From: Ktedonobacter robiniae
GTDB lineage: Bacteria; Chloroflexota; Ktedonobacteria; Ktedonobacterales; Ktedonobacteraceae
NCBI RefSeq assembly: GCF_016587375.1
Contig: NZ_BNJG01000002.1
Location: forward strand, 868,001-932,000
Length of the DNA: 64,000 nt
Direction of reading: 5' to 3'
The stretch's first letter is position 1, and every line of letters begins with the position of its first letter. The notes under the pieces are model-generated. The model did not search any database. It saw nothing but the letters and a program-made list of their open reading frames with translations, and was not told the DNA's origin. The position numbers and the translations under genes are program-made. Of the stretch, positions 12,083 to 20,496 are shown one piece after another.

Positions 12083-13630
12083 ATGTGTGACATGACATTC
12101 ATCAATGTTGGCGAATGGCTTGAGCGCCGTGAACAACTGACGCCAGACAAAGTCGGTCTGGTAGATAGCGAGACGGCCTCCAAACATAGGCGACTGACAT
12201 ATCGTATGCTCAACCAGCGCGCACGCTCCCTGGCGGCTGTGTTTCAGGAAGAATACGCCGTGCAGCAGGGAGAACGCGTGGCGATCCTGGCGCAGAACGC
12301 GCCAGAATACCTGGATGCCTTTTTCGCGTGCGCCCTCATCGGCGCGATCCTCGTTCCTCTAAACATACGCCTGACAATTAACGAATTGACAACGATCCTC
12401 ATAGACTGCGAGCCGCGCTTGTTGCTGCATGACGCGACCTTCCAGCAGCAGTCCCAGACTATCGCGACAGTCCTGGGACTACAGAGCTCACACGCGCCAC
12501 AACTACGCGCACTCGCAAGCTTTCCCGGCGCTGATGCGCAACTCGCAGAGCGTGCCAGGCCCTTCCAGAGCCAGGATGGCGAGGAGATAGCCCTGATTCT
12601 CTATACCTCGGGGACCACGGGTACACCCAAGGGGGCCATGCTCTCGCACCGCATGCTGACCTGGAACGCGATCAACACGCAGATTAGCTGGGGCGTACGT
12701 GAGAACGACATTACGCCAACCTTCGCACCCTTCTTTCACGCGGGCGGTCTGAATGTGCTAACCACGCCACTTTACCACTGCGGCGGCACGGTAGTGCTCC
12801 TGCGCAACTCAACGCCTGAAGCCATTCTGGAAACCATTGAGCGGGAGCGCTGCACGATTGTCTTTGCCGTTCCGACCGTCTTCCAGATGATGCAACATCA
12901 CAAGGCCTTCGCTACAAGTGATCTCTCCTCGCTCCGCTTCTGTGTCACGGGTGGCTCCTCGTGTCCGCTCCCAGTGATTGAGGGCTATGCCGCGCGGGGC
13001 CTGGTTTTTCGCCAGGGCTATGGCCTGACAGAGGTCGGTGTCAACTGCTTTAGCCTGGCACCCAAGGATGCCCTGCGCAAGGCAGGCTCGGTAGGGCAGC
13101 CCGTTTTTCATTCACGAGCGCGCATTGTGGATGAAGAGGGGCACGATGTTCCCACGGGGCGCGAGGGCGAGCTGCTACTGGCGGGTCCCCATGTCTGCTC
13201 AGGCTACTGGCGGCGTTCCGAGGCCACGGCGGAGGCGCGCTTAGATGATTGGTGGCGCACCGGGGACCTCGTACACCGGGACGAAGAGGGCTATTACTAC
13301 ATCGTGGGGCGCAAGAAGGATATGCTGATCTCGGGCGGCGAAAACGTGTATTTAGCCGAGGTCGAACAGGTCCTGGCGCGGCATCCCGCTATCTACGAGG
13401 TAGCGGTCATTCCCCGACCAGATCCCAAGTGGGGCGAGGTTGGCCTGGCCGTGATCGTACCCCGCGAGCAGGCGGAGCTTACGCCAGAAGAGATCGTAGC
13501 CTACTGCGCCGACAAACTGGCACGCTATAAGATTCCGCGTATATTTATGTTTACTGATGCTTTGCCACGCAACGCCATGGGCAAGGTCATGAAGGCACAG
13601 TTGCGCACACAATTCGTAACGGAGGGATAA
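12083..13630 (+). CDS. AMP-dependent acyl-CoA synthetase/ligase
   Basis: A 515-residue ANL-superfamily ligase that activates a carboxylic acid as acyl-AMP and transfers it to CoA. The P-loop-like motif LILYTSGTTGTPKGAML, the A5 motif QGYGLTEVG, the hinge region TGDLVHRDEEGYYYIVGRKKD and the C-terminal catalytic Lys in PRNAMGKVMK are all present. The start is uncertain: ATG 12083 (MCDMTF) and ATG 12092 (MTFINV) share the AGAGAGG site, and a TTG at 12029 also opens the frame. It sits 97 bases after the KASIII-like gene and four bases before the hydrolase gene. Context suggests a short or hydroxylated acid substrate (inference). Confidence 0.9.
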   Translation: MCDMTFINVGEWLERREQLTPDKVGLVDSETASKHRRLTYRMLNQRARSLAAVFQEEYAVQQGERVAILAQNAPEYLDAFFACALIGAILVPLNIRLTINELTTILIDCEPRLLLHDATFQQQSQTIATVLGLQSSHAPQLRALASFPGADAQLAERARPFQSQDGEEIALILYTSGTTGTPKGAMLSHRMLTWNAINTQISWGVRENDITPTFAPFFHAGGLNVLTTPLYHCGGTVVLLRNSTPEAILETIERERCTIVFAVPTVFQMMQHHKAFATSDLSSLRFCVTGGSSCPLPVIEGYAARGLVFRQGYGLTEVGVNCFSLAPKDALRKAGSVGQPVFHSRARIVDEEGHDVPTGREGELLLAGPHVCSGYWRRSEATAEARLDDWWRTGDLVHRDEEGYYYIVGRKKDMLISGGENVYLAEVEQVLARHPAIYEVAVIPRPDPKWGEVGLAVIVPREQAELTPEEIVAYCADKLARYKIPRIFMFTDALPRNAMGKVMKAQLRTQFVTEG

Positions 13631-13634
13631 TCAG

Positions 13635-14699
13635 ATGACGACATCGCTTTTGCTGGACGGAATTAGCCAGCGCACGACGCAGACCAGGCGGCTCACAATG
13701 GCATATTTGGCCACGGGGCAGGGGACGACGCCTGTGGTCCTGGTGCATGGTAACTGTTCGTCCTCACTCTTCTTTCAGGACTTCATGCTGGCCCTGGCGG
13801 CCACGGGAAGCTACACAGTCTACGCGCCAGATATGCGCGGCTATGGTGAGAGCGAGACACTACCCGTCGACGCCACGCGTGGGGTACGCGACTACTCCGA
13901 TGACCTTGCCGCCTTTGTCCAGGCGCTCAACCTGCCTCCCTTCCATCTCCTGGGCTGGTCGCTGGGTGGAAATATCATCATGCAGTACGCCATCGACTAT
14001 CCAGGCACGGCGCGCACGCTCCTGTTGGAGGCGAGCGGCTCGCCCTATGGCTTTGGAGGCTCTAAAGACGCTGCAGGCACGCCAACCTGGCTGGACAGCG
14101 CGGGCAGCGGCGGAGGGACCGTCAACGCCGATTTCGTCAAGAGCCTGCAGAGTGGCGACCGTGGCAGCGGCCCCACCTCGTCACGCACGACGATGAACGC
14201 CTTCTATTTTAAGCCCCCCTTCCAGGTGTCGCCTGAGCGTGAGGAGATCTATGTAAGCGCCATCCTCTCGACGAAGGTCACACCCGGCAACTATCCCGGC
14301 GACACACTTCCCTCCGAGAACTGGCCCGGCCTCGCCCCCGGCAAGCTAGGCGTCAATAATGCCCTGGCGCCCAAATACCTGAATCAGAGCGCCCTGGTCG
14401 ATATCATAGACAAGCCGCCTATCCTCTGGTTCCATGGCGCGGATGACCAGATCGTCTCCGATACCTCAATGTTCGATATTGGCTTCCTGGGGCAACTGGG
14501 CGTGATCCCTGGCTGGCCCGGCGCGCAGATCTATCCACCCCAGCCAATGAAGACGCAGATCCGCACGCTGCTAGAGAGCTACCAGGCCAATGGCGGCAGC
14601 TACCAGGAGCATGTACTACCCGAATGCGGCCACTCGCCCCACATCGAGAAGCAAGATGAGGTACTCAAGTTATGCACCGAGTTTATGGACGCGCATTAA
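13635..14699 (+). CDS. Alpha/beta hydrolase
   Basis: A 354-residue alpha/beta-hydrolase-fold enzyme without a signal peptide, so cytoplasmic. The oxyanion-hole motif VVLVHGNCSSS (about residues 34-44), the nucleophile elbow LLGWSLGGN (Ser in GWSLG), the acid region WFHGADDQIV and the catalytic His in LPECGHSPHIEK are all visible. The cap region between the nucleophile and acid motifs is unusually long, Gly/Ser-rich and includes the stretch KDAAGTPTWLDSAGSGGG. It follows the ligase by four bases and ends the operon. A role in ester or lactone opening before activation by the ligase is possible but unproven. Confidence 0.85.
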   Translation: MTTSLLLDGISQRTTQTRRLTMAYLATGQGTTPVVLVHGNCSSSLFFQDFMLALAATGSYTVYAPDMRGYGESETLPVDATRGVRDYSDDLAAFVQALNLPPFHLLGWSLGGNIIMQYAIDYPGTARTLLLEASGSPYGFGGSKDAAGTPTWLDSAGSGGGTVNADFVKSLQSGDRGSGPTSSRTTMNAFYFKPPFQVSPEREEIYVSAILSTKVTPGNYPGDTLPSENWPGLAPGKLGVNNALAPKYLNQSALVDIIDKPPILWFHGADDQIVSDTSMFDIGFLGQLGVIPGWPGAQIYPPQPMKTQIRTLLESYQANGGSYQEHVLPECGHSPHIEKQDEVLKLCTEFMDAH

Positions 14700-14703
14700 T
14701 ATA

Positions 14704-14753
14704 AGTAGCCGTGTACCCCAGGAGCGAGTCCGCTCCTGGGGTACACGGCTACT
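14704..14753. repeat. 23-bp perfect hairpin between convergent genes
   Basis: Arms 14704-14726 and 14731-14753 with a four-base loop (AGTC), between the convergent hydrolase and membrane-protein genes and overlapping the stop of the latter. The outer ends are AGTAGCCG/CGGCTACT, as in the hairpin at 7608-7660. It has no T run but may still terminate both transcripts. Confidence 0.6.
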
Positions 14754-15528
14754 GCTGTTCCGGAGAAGAGCGTTCAGGTTTCCAGGCGGCGCTGGGGAGT
14801 TTGCCGCCAAAGCCTCTCTTGCCAGCCACAATCTCAGTACAAAGAAATGTGAGAGCAATAAAACGAAGAAAATAAAGAAGCATAATGATCCAGGAATAGG
14901 GCAAGGCCGCGATGCCAGATATTGATGAAATAGAGAGAAAGAGCATGAACAAAACTAAATACTGAAGTGAAATTATTACTCTGCTACGGAACATATCATC
15001 AACAGCATCAACCTCAGGAATGCTAGTGGGGACAATAGGTGAGGAAACGGAAGCAATGCGCACCAGCATTAGCTCTACGTACAACAAAACTACAAATAGC
15101 AATCCAACCCAGGGATAGATAATTTCAGGCTGCCAGGGCATAGGAAAGAAATCGTCGCTTACGCAAGCACTTGCAGGCATATGAACTACATGGAAAAGCA
15201 AGGCAGTGGTGCTAGTCAGAGTCAGCACCACAAAGAGAAACCAGAAGATAATTGGAGAACGATAATCGCTCAGGGTGCGACGCGGCCCAGGCTCGCGTAT
15301 GCCACGGGCAGCGCGTTGTAGACGACGAAGCGCGAGAGCGCCACCAATACTTGCCCCAATAATTCCAATCAGATAGCAGACATAATTTAAGAAAATCGTG
15401 ATGGCAAAAGGGCAGATCAGCAACCACACGGGACTTATCAACAAAAAGGCGTAGATTATCATGAAAAATAGGAAAGCCACGGCAGCGCCAATTGAGGCCG
15501 TAGACATAAAGATATTTATGCTAGACAT
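14749..15528 (-). CDS. Multi-pass membrane protein (probably the rear part of an interrupted gene)
   Basis: A 259-residue hydrophobic protein with about six or seven predicted membrane segments (for example VAFLFFMIIYAFLLIS, IIFWFLFVVLTLTS, VGLLFVVLLYVELM). No family is recognised. The ATG at 15528 has no ribosome-binding site. Upstream, the same frame stays open for 25 codons of coding character (including GFRQEAERWHVPEAALSDY) to a TGA at 15606-15604, which is the stop of the 40-residue ORF at 15604-15726. That ORF does have a good GGAGGG site. The simplest reading is one gene of about 325 codons split by an in-frame TGA. Confidence 0.55.
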   Translation of the reverse strand: MSSINIFMSTASIGAAVAFLFFMIIYAFLLISPVWLLICPFAITIFLNYVCYLIGIIGASIGGALALRRLQRAARGIREPGPRRTLSDYRSPIIFWFLFVVLTLTSTTALLFHVVHMPASACVSDDFFPMPWQPEIIYPWVGLLFVVLLYVELMLVRIASVSSPIVPTSIPEVDAVDDMFRSRVIISLQYLVLFMLFLSISSISGIAALPYSWIIMLLYFLRFIALTFLCTEIVAGKRGFGGKLPSAAWKPERSSPEQQ

Positions 15529-15603
15529 GTAATCGGATAACGCAGCTTCGGGAACATGCCAGCGCTCCGCTTCTTGACGAAAACCTTTGATGCTTGCATC
15601 ATC

Positions 15604-15726
15604 TCAGGGCTTTTTTGTCGTGGCTCGCCAGCGCGTTAACCAACCTAATGCAATCAAAGATATAGCAAAAAAAGCACTGATCCAGACATAAAATGCGGAT
15701 GAAGAGGTAAACACAGAGAAGTTCAT
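15604..15726 (-). CDS. Small single-span membrane ORF, likely 5' part of the gene at 14749-15528
   Basis: Forty codons beginning MNFSVFTSSSAFYVWISAFF, with one membrane segment (residues about 12-30) and a basic tail (TRWRATTKKP). Its start has a clear ribosome-binding site (GGAGGG, five to six bases upstream), unlike the ORF downstream in the same frame. It could be a genuine small membrane protein. The shared frame, the 25-codon open gap and the missing downstream initiation site favour a single gene broken by the TGA at 15606-15604. Confidence 0.5.
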   Translation of the reverse strand: MNFSVFTSSSAFYVWISAFFAISLIALGWLTRWRATTKKP

Positions 15727-15858
15727 GGAATCCCTCCAGGCTGAATAAAAATAGGCAAAGTTTCCCGGGGATATGCGACGAAGACGCTTCTTAAGCGGGT
15801 GCTTTACTTGCGGCTCCGTCGCACATTTCCTCATAGAAGGATAAAGGATATGTTTGTG

Positions 15859-16269
15859 CTACTCCGGTAGGTGGGCGATGGCTTCGATTTCGAGCAGGAA
15901 TTCCTCGCGAGCCAGCCTGCGGACCTCGACCAGGGTCATGGCGGGCGGGTTCTGGGTATTGATGTAGCGGTCGCGTACTTCGCGGAGAGTGAGAATTTGA
16001 GACATGTCCACAACGTACATGTTCAGTTTGACGACGCTGGTGAAGTCGGCTTCAACGGCGGCAAGCGCGGCCTTGAGGTTTTCAAAGACCTGCTGGGCCT
16101 GGGCATGGAAGTCATTCAGGCCCACGATCTCGCCGGATGGGTTAAGGGCGATCTGGCCGGAGATAAAGATGGTCCGCCCTCGCGTGACCTCGACAATCTG
16201 GGTATAGCCTGGCGTTGGCGGAAGCGTTGAGGGCTGAACGAAGCGTATGTTTGCGGGCTGATTATTCAC
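15859..16269 (-). CDS. RidA/YjgF family protein
   Basis: A 136-residue RidA-like protein, trimeric enzymes that hydrolyse reactive enamine/imine intermediates, with many diverged paralogues. Characteristic segments are RTIFISGQIALNPSGEIV, AQQVFENLKAALAAV, VVKLNMYVVDM and AMTLVEVRRLAREEFLLEIEAIA. The Arg usually found after ...VEV in true deaminases is present here (VEVRRLA), though the terminal glutamate region is IEAIAHLPE. It stands alone between the interrupted membrane gene and the divergent acetyltransferase. Confidence 0.85.
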   Translation of the reverse strand: MNNQPANIRFVQPSTLPPTPGYTQIVEVTRGRTIFISGQIALNPSGEIVGLNDFHAQAQQVFENLKAALAAVEADFTSVVKLNMYVVDMSQILTLREVRDRYINTQNPPAMTLVEVRRLAREEFLLEIEAIAHLPE

Positions 16270-16435
16270 GGTTTTTCCTTTCTGCCCTGGTTTGTTGCGC
16301 GAACTATATTATTCCTGACAGGTATTGACAGGTTTCAATGATATATTAAAACAACGTAGCAAGCGAGAGAAAGTCCAAGCTAGCTTAGACCCCACAATTT
16401 TCTAATTGTATTACTCATACAAAAAGGAGAATAGA

Positions 16436-16978
16436 ATGTCTGTAAATAGCAAGTCAGGAAGTGATATGGGCAATAAGAGCAGTGTGCGGATTGAAGCATG
16501 GGGTGAGGGTGACCTGCCGCTGTTGAAAAAGCTGTTGGGCGATCCAGCGATGATGGAGCATCTCGGTGGGCCTGAGAGCGATGAGAAGCTGGTCAAGCGC
16601 CAGGCCAACTATGAGAAACTAACTGAATCTGGCAAAGGGCGGATGTTTAAGGTTGTGCTTCAGGAGACGGGCGAGGCAGTCGGATCGGTCGGCTACTGGG
16701 ACAGTAGCCATAATGGCGAAGAGATCTATGAGATGGGCTGGTCGGTGCTTCCCGGTTTCCAAGGCCAAGGCATCGCGGGAAAGGGCGCTGCCCTGGCAAT
16801 TGCCATGGCAAAGGCGGACGGCAAGCACCGCTTTCTGCACGCCTTCCCCTCTGTGGAAAATCCGCCATCGAACGCACTCTGCCGCAAGCTGGGCTTCACC
16901 CTGATCGAGGAATGCGAGTTTGAGTATCCAAAGGGCCACTTTATGCGCTGTAATGACTGGCGCTTAGATCTTTTGTGA
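16436..16978 (+). CDS. GNAT-family N-acetyltransferase (RimJ/RimL-like)
   Basis: A 180-residue acetyltransferase. Acetyl-CoA binding motif A is seen as MGWSVLPGFQGQGIAGKGAALAI (Q/RxxGxG/A type), preceded by the strand VGSVGYW and followed by the motif B segment VENPPSNALCRKLGFTLIEEC. The start at 16436 is chosen for its AAGGAG ribosome-binding site; an ATG ten codons upstream has none. The stop is 11 bases before the DUF4037 gene, so the two probably form an operon. Confidence 0.85.
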   Translation: MSVNSKSGSDMGNKSSVRIEAWGEGDLPLLKKLLGDPAMMEHLGGPESDEKLVKRQANYEKLTESGKGRMFKVVLQETGEAVGSVGYWDSSHNGEEIYEMGWSVLPGFQGQGIAGKGAALAIAMAKADGKHRFLHAFPSVENPPSNALCRKLGFTLIEECEFEYPKGHFMRCNDWRLDLL

Positions 16979-16988
16979 AGGAGTTCGC

Positions 16989-18077
16989 ATGCCCATATTT
17001 ATCCCGGGAGTTGAGTTGAGCCGCCGCTTCTATGAGGAGATCGTGCGGCCCTTGCTCGTAGAGACTTTTCCCGAGATGGCGTATGCCGCCGCCCTGATGG
17101 GTCCGGGGAGCGAGGTGCTGGGTTTTGACAGCGAGATGTCAATGGATCACGATTGGGGCCCACGCCTCTTTCTCTTTGTTCGCGAGGAGGATGCCGGGCT
17201 GAGCGAGGCCATTAGCGATATGCTGAGCCAACGGCTACCAGCCACCTTCGCGGGCTTTCCAGTCTCGCTGCCACTAGACGTCAGCGGGTCGCCCCTACGT
17301 GGCCTGAAGCGCCCCCTGGTCGGCCCAATTCAGCACCGTGCGCTCACGATGACACTACGCGATTTTGGGCGTGCTCAGCTTGGCTATGATCTCACGCAAC
17401 CCTTGCAGGCCGCCGACTGGCTAACTTTTCCAGCGCACTCACTGGGAGAGATCGTTGCGGGAGCGGTGTATCACGATGACATAGGCGAGCTTACCACGCT
17501 GCGCGAGCGCTTCGCCTGGTATCCCCATGATGTGTGGCTCTATCTCCTGGCCTCTGGCTGGCAGCGTATTGGGCAGGAGGAGCACCTGATGCCCCGCGCC
17601 GGATTTATGGGTGACGAGCTAGGTTCGGCGCTCATCGCCTCGCGCCTCGTCCGCGATGTGATGAATCTATGCTTCTTGATGGAAAGGCAGTACGCCCCCT
17701 ATGCCAAGTGGTTTGGCACGGGCTTTCAACGGCTGCGCTGTGCCGGGGAGGTCTACCCTTTGCTCTGGCGGGCGCAACAGGCCGCGAGTTGGCAGGAACG
17801 CATGGATGCCCTCGCCGACGCCTACGAGGTCCTGGCTCGCATGCACAATGCGCTGAGCGTAAGCAAGGTCCTGCCCGAGGTCGCCTCCAGCTTCTATGAT
17901 CGTCCCTTCCGGGTTATCCACGGCGAGCTATTCGCCCAGGCGCTGCGAGAAGAGATTACCGATCCCGATGTGCAGCGTATCGCCGGGCGGCGCTTGATAG
18001 GAAGCCTGAGCCAGTGGAGCGATAGCACGGATATGGAAGGCATAGAACACGAGCGGTTACGCAGACTATACGAATAG
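16989..18077 (+). CDS. DUF4037 protein (nucleotidyltransferase-like fold)
   Basis: A 362-residue protein of the DUF4037 family. The diagnostic N-terminal part includes ALMGPGSEVLGFDSEMS followed by MDHDWGPRLFLFV, a GS...DxD arrangement that resembles the metal site of the nucleotidyltransferase superfamily. It then has a helical region with RFAWYPHDVWLYLLASGW. Biochemical role unknown, possibly transfer of a nucleotide to a small molecule. It starts 10 bases after the acetyltransferase stop with GAAGGAG upstream. Pairing with a GNAT enzyme suggests small-molecule modification but does not fix a substrate. Confidence 0.8.
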   Translation: MPIFIPGVELSRRFYEEIVRPLLVETFPEMAYAAALMGPGSEVLGFDSEMSMDHDWGPRLFLFVREEDAGLSEAISDMLSQRLPATFAGFPVSLPLDVSGSPLRGLKRPLVGPIQHRALTMTLRDFGRAQLGYDLTQPLQAADWLTFPAHSLGEIVAGAVYHDDIGELTTLRERFAWYPHDVWLYLLASGWQRIGQEEHLMPRAGFMGDELGSALIASRLVRDVMNLCFLMERQYAPYAKWFGTGFQRLRCAGEVYPLLWRAQQAASWQERMDALADAYEVLARMHNALSVSKVLPEVASSFYDRPFRVIHGELFAQALREEITDPDVQRIAGRRLIGSLSQWSDSTDMEGIEHERLRRLYE

Positions 18078-18112
18078 CCCGACGCTGCTAAAGCACGCGT
18101 CGGGCATTAGCT

Positions 18113-18883
18113 CTAGTGGGCGGTCCAGCCGCAGTCGATGGTCTGGGCACTACCGGTGATACCGCTGGCGGCGTCGCTACAGAGGAAGAGAGCGAGCTGG
18201 GCTACCTCGCTGGGTTCGAGCAGGCGTTTGATCGCGCCCTCGGCGGCCATGACCTTCTCGACGACCTCCTCTTCGGGGATGTTGTGGATGCGGGCCTGGT
18301 CGGCGATCTGCTTCTCGACGAGGGGTGTGCGCACATAGGAGGGACAGATGGCGTTGCAAGTCACACCATGCTCAGCCGCCTCCAGGGCGGTGACGCGCGT
18401 CAGGCCTAGAAGACCGTGCTTGGCGCTTACGTAGGCAGACTTGTATGCAGAAGCCCTGAGCGAATGTACGGAGCCAATATTGAGGATACGGCCCCATTTG
18501 CGCTCATACATGGAGGGCAGCACAGCTTTGGTGAGGAGGAAGGGCGAGGTGAGCATGATGTCGATGATCAGGCGCCACTTCTCCTCCGAGAACTCGGTGA
18601 TGGGCGAGACATGCTGAATGCCCGCGTTATTGACCAGGATATCGATATGCTCCTCGGTCTTCAAAATCTCGTCGACGAGGCGCTCAATCTCGATGCTCTT
18701 CGACATATCGGCGGCCAGGAAACGCGCGCCGGGAATTTCCGCGGCTGCGGCCTCGCCACGCTCTATATCAATATCAGTCAATGTAACGCGCGCGCCCTGT
18801 TCGGCGAGCGCGCGGGCAATTGCCAGGCCAATCCCTGATGCGGCACCGGTGACCAGGGCAACCTTTCCTTCTAAGCCTGTCAT
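18113..18883 (-). CDS. bdhA: 3-hydroxybutyrate dehydrogenase (SDR)
   Basis: A 256-residue classical SDR that interconverts (R)-3-hydroxybutyrate and acetoacetate with NAD. It has the cofactor motif VTGAASGIGLAIA, NNAG as ILVNNAGIQHV, catalytic Ser in GSVHSLRAS, YxxxK in SAYVSAKHG, and the family-typical AICPSYVRTPLVEKQIADQA and IDCGW near the C-terminus. The NNAGIQHVSPI and YVRTPLVEKQI segments are hallmarks of bacterial D-3-hydroxybutyrate dehydrogenases. It is the last gene of the livHMGF transcript, 39 bases after livF, with its own AAAGGAG site. This couples the importer to 3-hydroxy-acid oxidation. Confidence 0.88.
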   Translation of the reverse strand: MTGLEGKVALVTGAASGIGLAIARALAEQGARVTLTDIDIERGEAAAAEIPGARFLAADMSKSIEIERLVDEILKTEEHIDILVNNAGIQHVSPITEFSEEKWRLIIDIMLTSPFLLTKAVLPSMYERKWGRILNIGSVHSLRASAYKSAYVSAKHGLLGLTRVTALEAAEHGVTCNAICPSYVRTPLVEKQIADQARIHNIPEEEVVEKVMAAEGAIKRLLEPSEVAQLALFLCSDAASGITGSAQTIDCGWTAH

Positions 18884-18922
18884 AGCTTGTTTCTCCTTTG
18901 AAAATTAATGTGTAAGGTCTGC

Positions 18923-19630
18923 TTAGCCTCCAAGATAGAGTTGCTGGATGGCGGCACTGGAGGCTAGTTCTCGCGTTGTGCCTTCCATGGCAATGGTCCC
19001 TCCACGAAGGACGTAGGCCTTGCGTGCAATGCGCAGGGCGCGGCGAGCGTTCTGCTCTACCAGTATGATAGTCAATCCTTCGTCGACATTCAAGCGAGCG
19101 ATGGCGTCGAAGACGGTATCCACGACGACTGGGGCCAGGCCAAGCGAAGGCTCGTCGAGCAGGAGCACACGTGGATGGGCCATGAGAGCACGTCCAATGG
19201 CGACCATCTGTCCCTCGCCGCCACTGAGGCTGGCGGCATAGGCATGCAGGCGCTCTTTCAGGCGCGGAAAGTACTTGAGCACGCGCTCCAGGGTCTCCTC
19301 GCGCTCCTGGCGCGATGCACGCGTGAAGGCTCCCATCAAGAGATTCTCGTACACGGTAAGCGAGGGGAAGAGCTCACGTCCCTCGGGAACAAGGGCCAGG
19401 CCTTTTTTCACACGTCGCTCAGGACTCCAGCTTTCGATCTGCTGTCCCTGCAATGTGATTGACCCCTGGCGCGTCTTGATCAGTCCGGTGAGCACACGCA
19501 TGAGTGTGGTCTTGCCCGCGCCATTGGCGCCGAGGATGGTCACAATCTCGCGCTCAGGCACCACGAAAGAGACGTCATGTAGGACATCCACCGCGCCATA
19601 GCCAGCGCTTACATGCTCTACTTTTAACAC
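18923..19630 (-). CDS. livF: Branched-chain-type ABC transporter ATP-binding protein LivF
   Basis: A 235-residue ATPase of the LivF group. Walker A GANGAGKTT (about residue 34), signature LSGGEGQMVAIGRAL, Walker B VLLLDEPSLGLAP and the H-loop-region ILVEQNARRAL are intact. It starts at a GTG that overlaps the end of livG by seven bases, indicating translational coupling. Part of livH-livM-livG-livF-bdhA. The importer family carries branched-chain amino acids but also amides, urea and short carboxylic acids. Confidence 0.92.
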   Translation of the reverse strand: MLKVEHVSAGYGAVDVLHDVSFVVPEREIVTILGANGAGKTTLMRVLTGLIKTRQGSITLQGQQIESWSPERRVKKGLALVPEGRELFPSLTVYENLLMGAFTRASRQEREETLERVLKYFPRLKERLHAYAASLSGGEGQMVAIGRALMAHPRVLLLDEPSLGLAPVVVDTVFDAIARLNVDEGLTIILVEQNARRALRIARKAYVLRGGTIAMEGTTRELASSAAIQQLYLGG

Positions 19631-20496
19631 GTTGAATCCTCCCTTCGCGCCTCTTGATCCTCAGAGATACTGGTTGCTTCATGCACAGCGCTGCGCACAA
19701 CTTCTGGCTCCTCAAGCGCCTCGCGGCCCAGGTAGGCCTCCAGCACGGCAGCGTCGGAGAGGACGGTGTGCGCCTCACCCTCTGCTAGTTTGCGCCCATA
19801 ATCAAGGACGCAGACGCGATCAGCCACGGCCTGCACCAGGCTCATGTTATGCTCGATCAGGAGCAGGGTCGTGCCAAGCTCTTTACGCCAGGTACGCAGA
19901 TTTTGCGCCATGGCCTCAACATCCTGATGCGTGATGCCTGCGGCTGGCTCATCGAGCAAGACCAAGCGTGGACGGAGCACCAGCGCACGCGCCACCCCTA
20001 CAAGCTTCTGAATGCCATGTGGGAGGACGCTTACCCTGGTGTCGGCGTACTCCTCCAACCCGAGCAAAATCAGGGTATCACGAGCACGCGTACGGGCCTT
20101 GCGATCCTCACGCGGAGCGCGACCAAAGGGCAATATTCCCTCAAAGAGACCCGAGCGCATGGCGGAGTGCTGCGCGACCAGCAGGTTCTCCAGAACCGTC
20201 ATGCTGGCGAAGAGTTGTAGCTGCTGAAAGGTGCGCCCGATGCCCAGGCGGATGCGGCGGTCTCGTCCCAGCGGCAAGAGCGAGGTGCCCGCGAAGGTGA
20301 TCGAGCCAGCCACGGGGCGGACAAAGCCGCTGATACAATTCAGCACGGTCGTCTTGCCCGCGCCATTGGGTCCGACCAGGGCGTAGATCTCTCCCTGCTC
20401 GACCGTCAGCGAAAATTCGGAGAGGGCGAGCAGGCCACCAAAGCGCACGCTCAAATCGCGAATCTCCAGTAGAGGCGTGTTCTGTGCAGTCATCAT
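19624..20496 (-). CDS. livG: Branched-chain-type ABC transporter ATP-binding protein LivG
   Basis: A 290-residue ATPase of the LivG group with Walker A VGPNGAGKTT, Walker B LVLLDEPAAGITHQD and the LivG-type variant signature VLPHGIQKLVGVARAL in place of LSGGQ. The long insertion after the Q-loop (SAMRSGLFEGILPFGR) and the MSLVQAVADRVCVLDYG segment are typical of LivG. A C-terminal extension of about 30 residues beyond YLGREA is rich in charged residues. The start ATG overlaps the livM stop (ATGA). Confidence 0.92.
   Translation of the reverse strand: MMTAQNTPLLEIRDLSVRFGGLLALSEFSLTVEQGEIYALVGPNGAGKTTVLNCISGFVRPVAGSITFAGTSLLPLGRDRRIRLGIGRTFQQLQLFASMTVLENLLVAQHSAMRSGLFEGILPFGRAPREDRKARTRARDTLILLGLEEYADTRVSVLPHGIQKLVGVARALVLRPRLVLLDEPAAGITHQDVEAMAQNLRTWRKELGTTLLLIEHNMSLVQAVADRVCVLDYGRKLAEGEAHTVLSDAAVLEAYLGREALEEPEVVRSAVHEATSISEDQEARREDSTC

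Noticed and set aside
10906..14699. OleABCD-type olefin or beta-lactone pathway (thiolase-fold, ligase, hydrolase)
   Set aside because: The order thiolase-ligase-hydrolase is suggestive, but the OleD-like reductase candidate (8458) is separated by two opposite-strand genes, and the operon shares an operator with an importer and 3-hydroxybutyrate dehydrogenase, which fits uptake and catabolism better.
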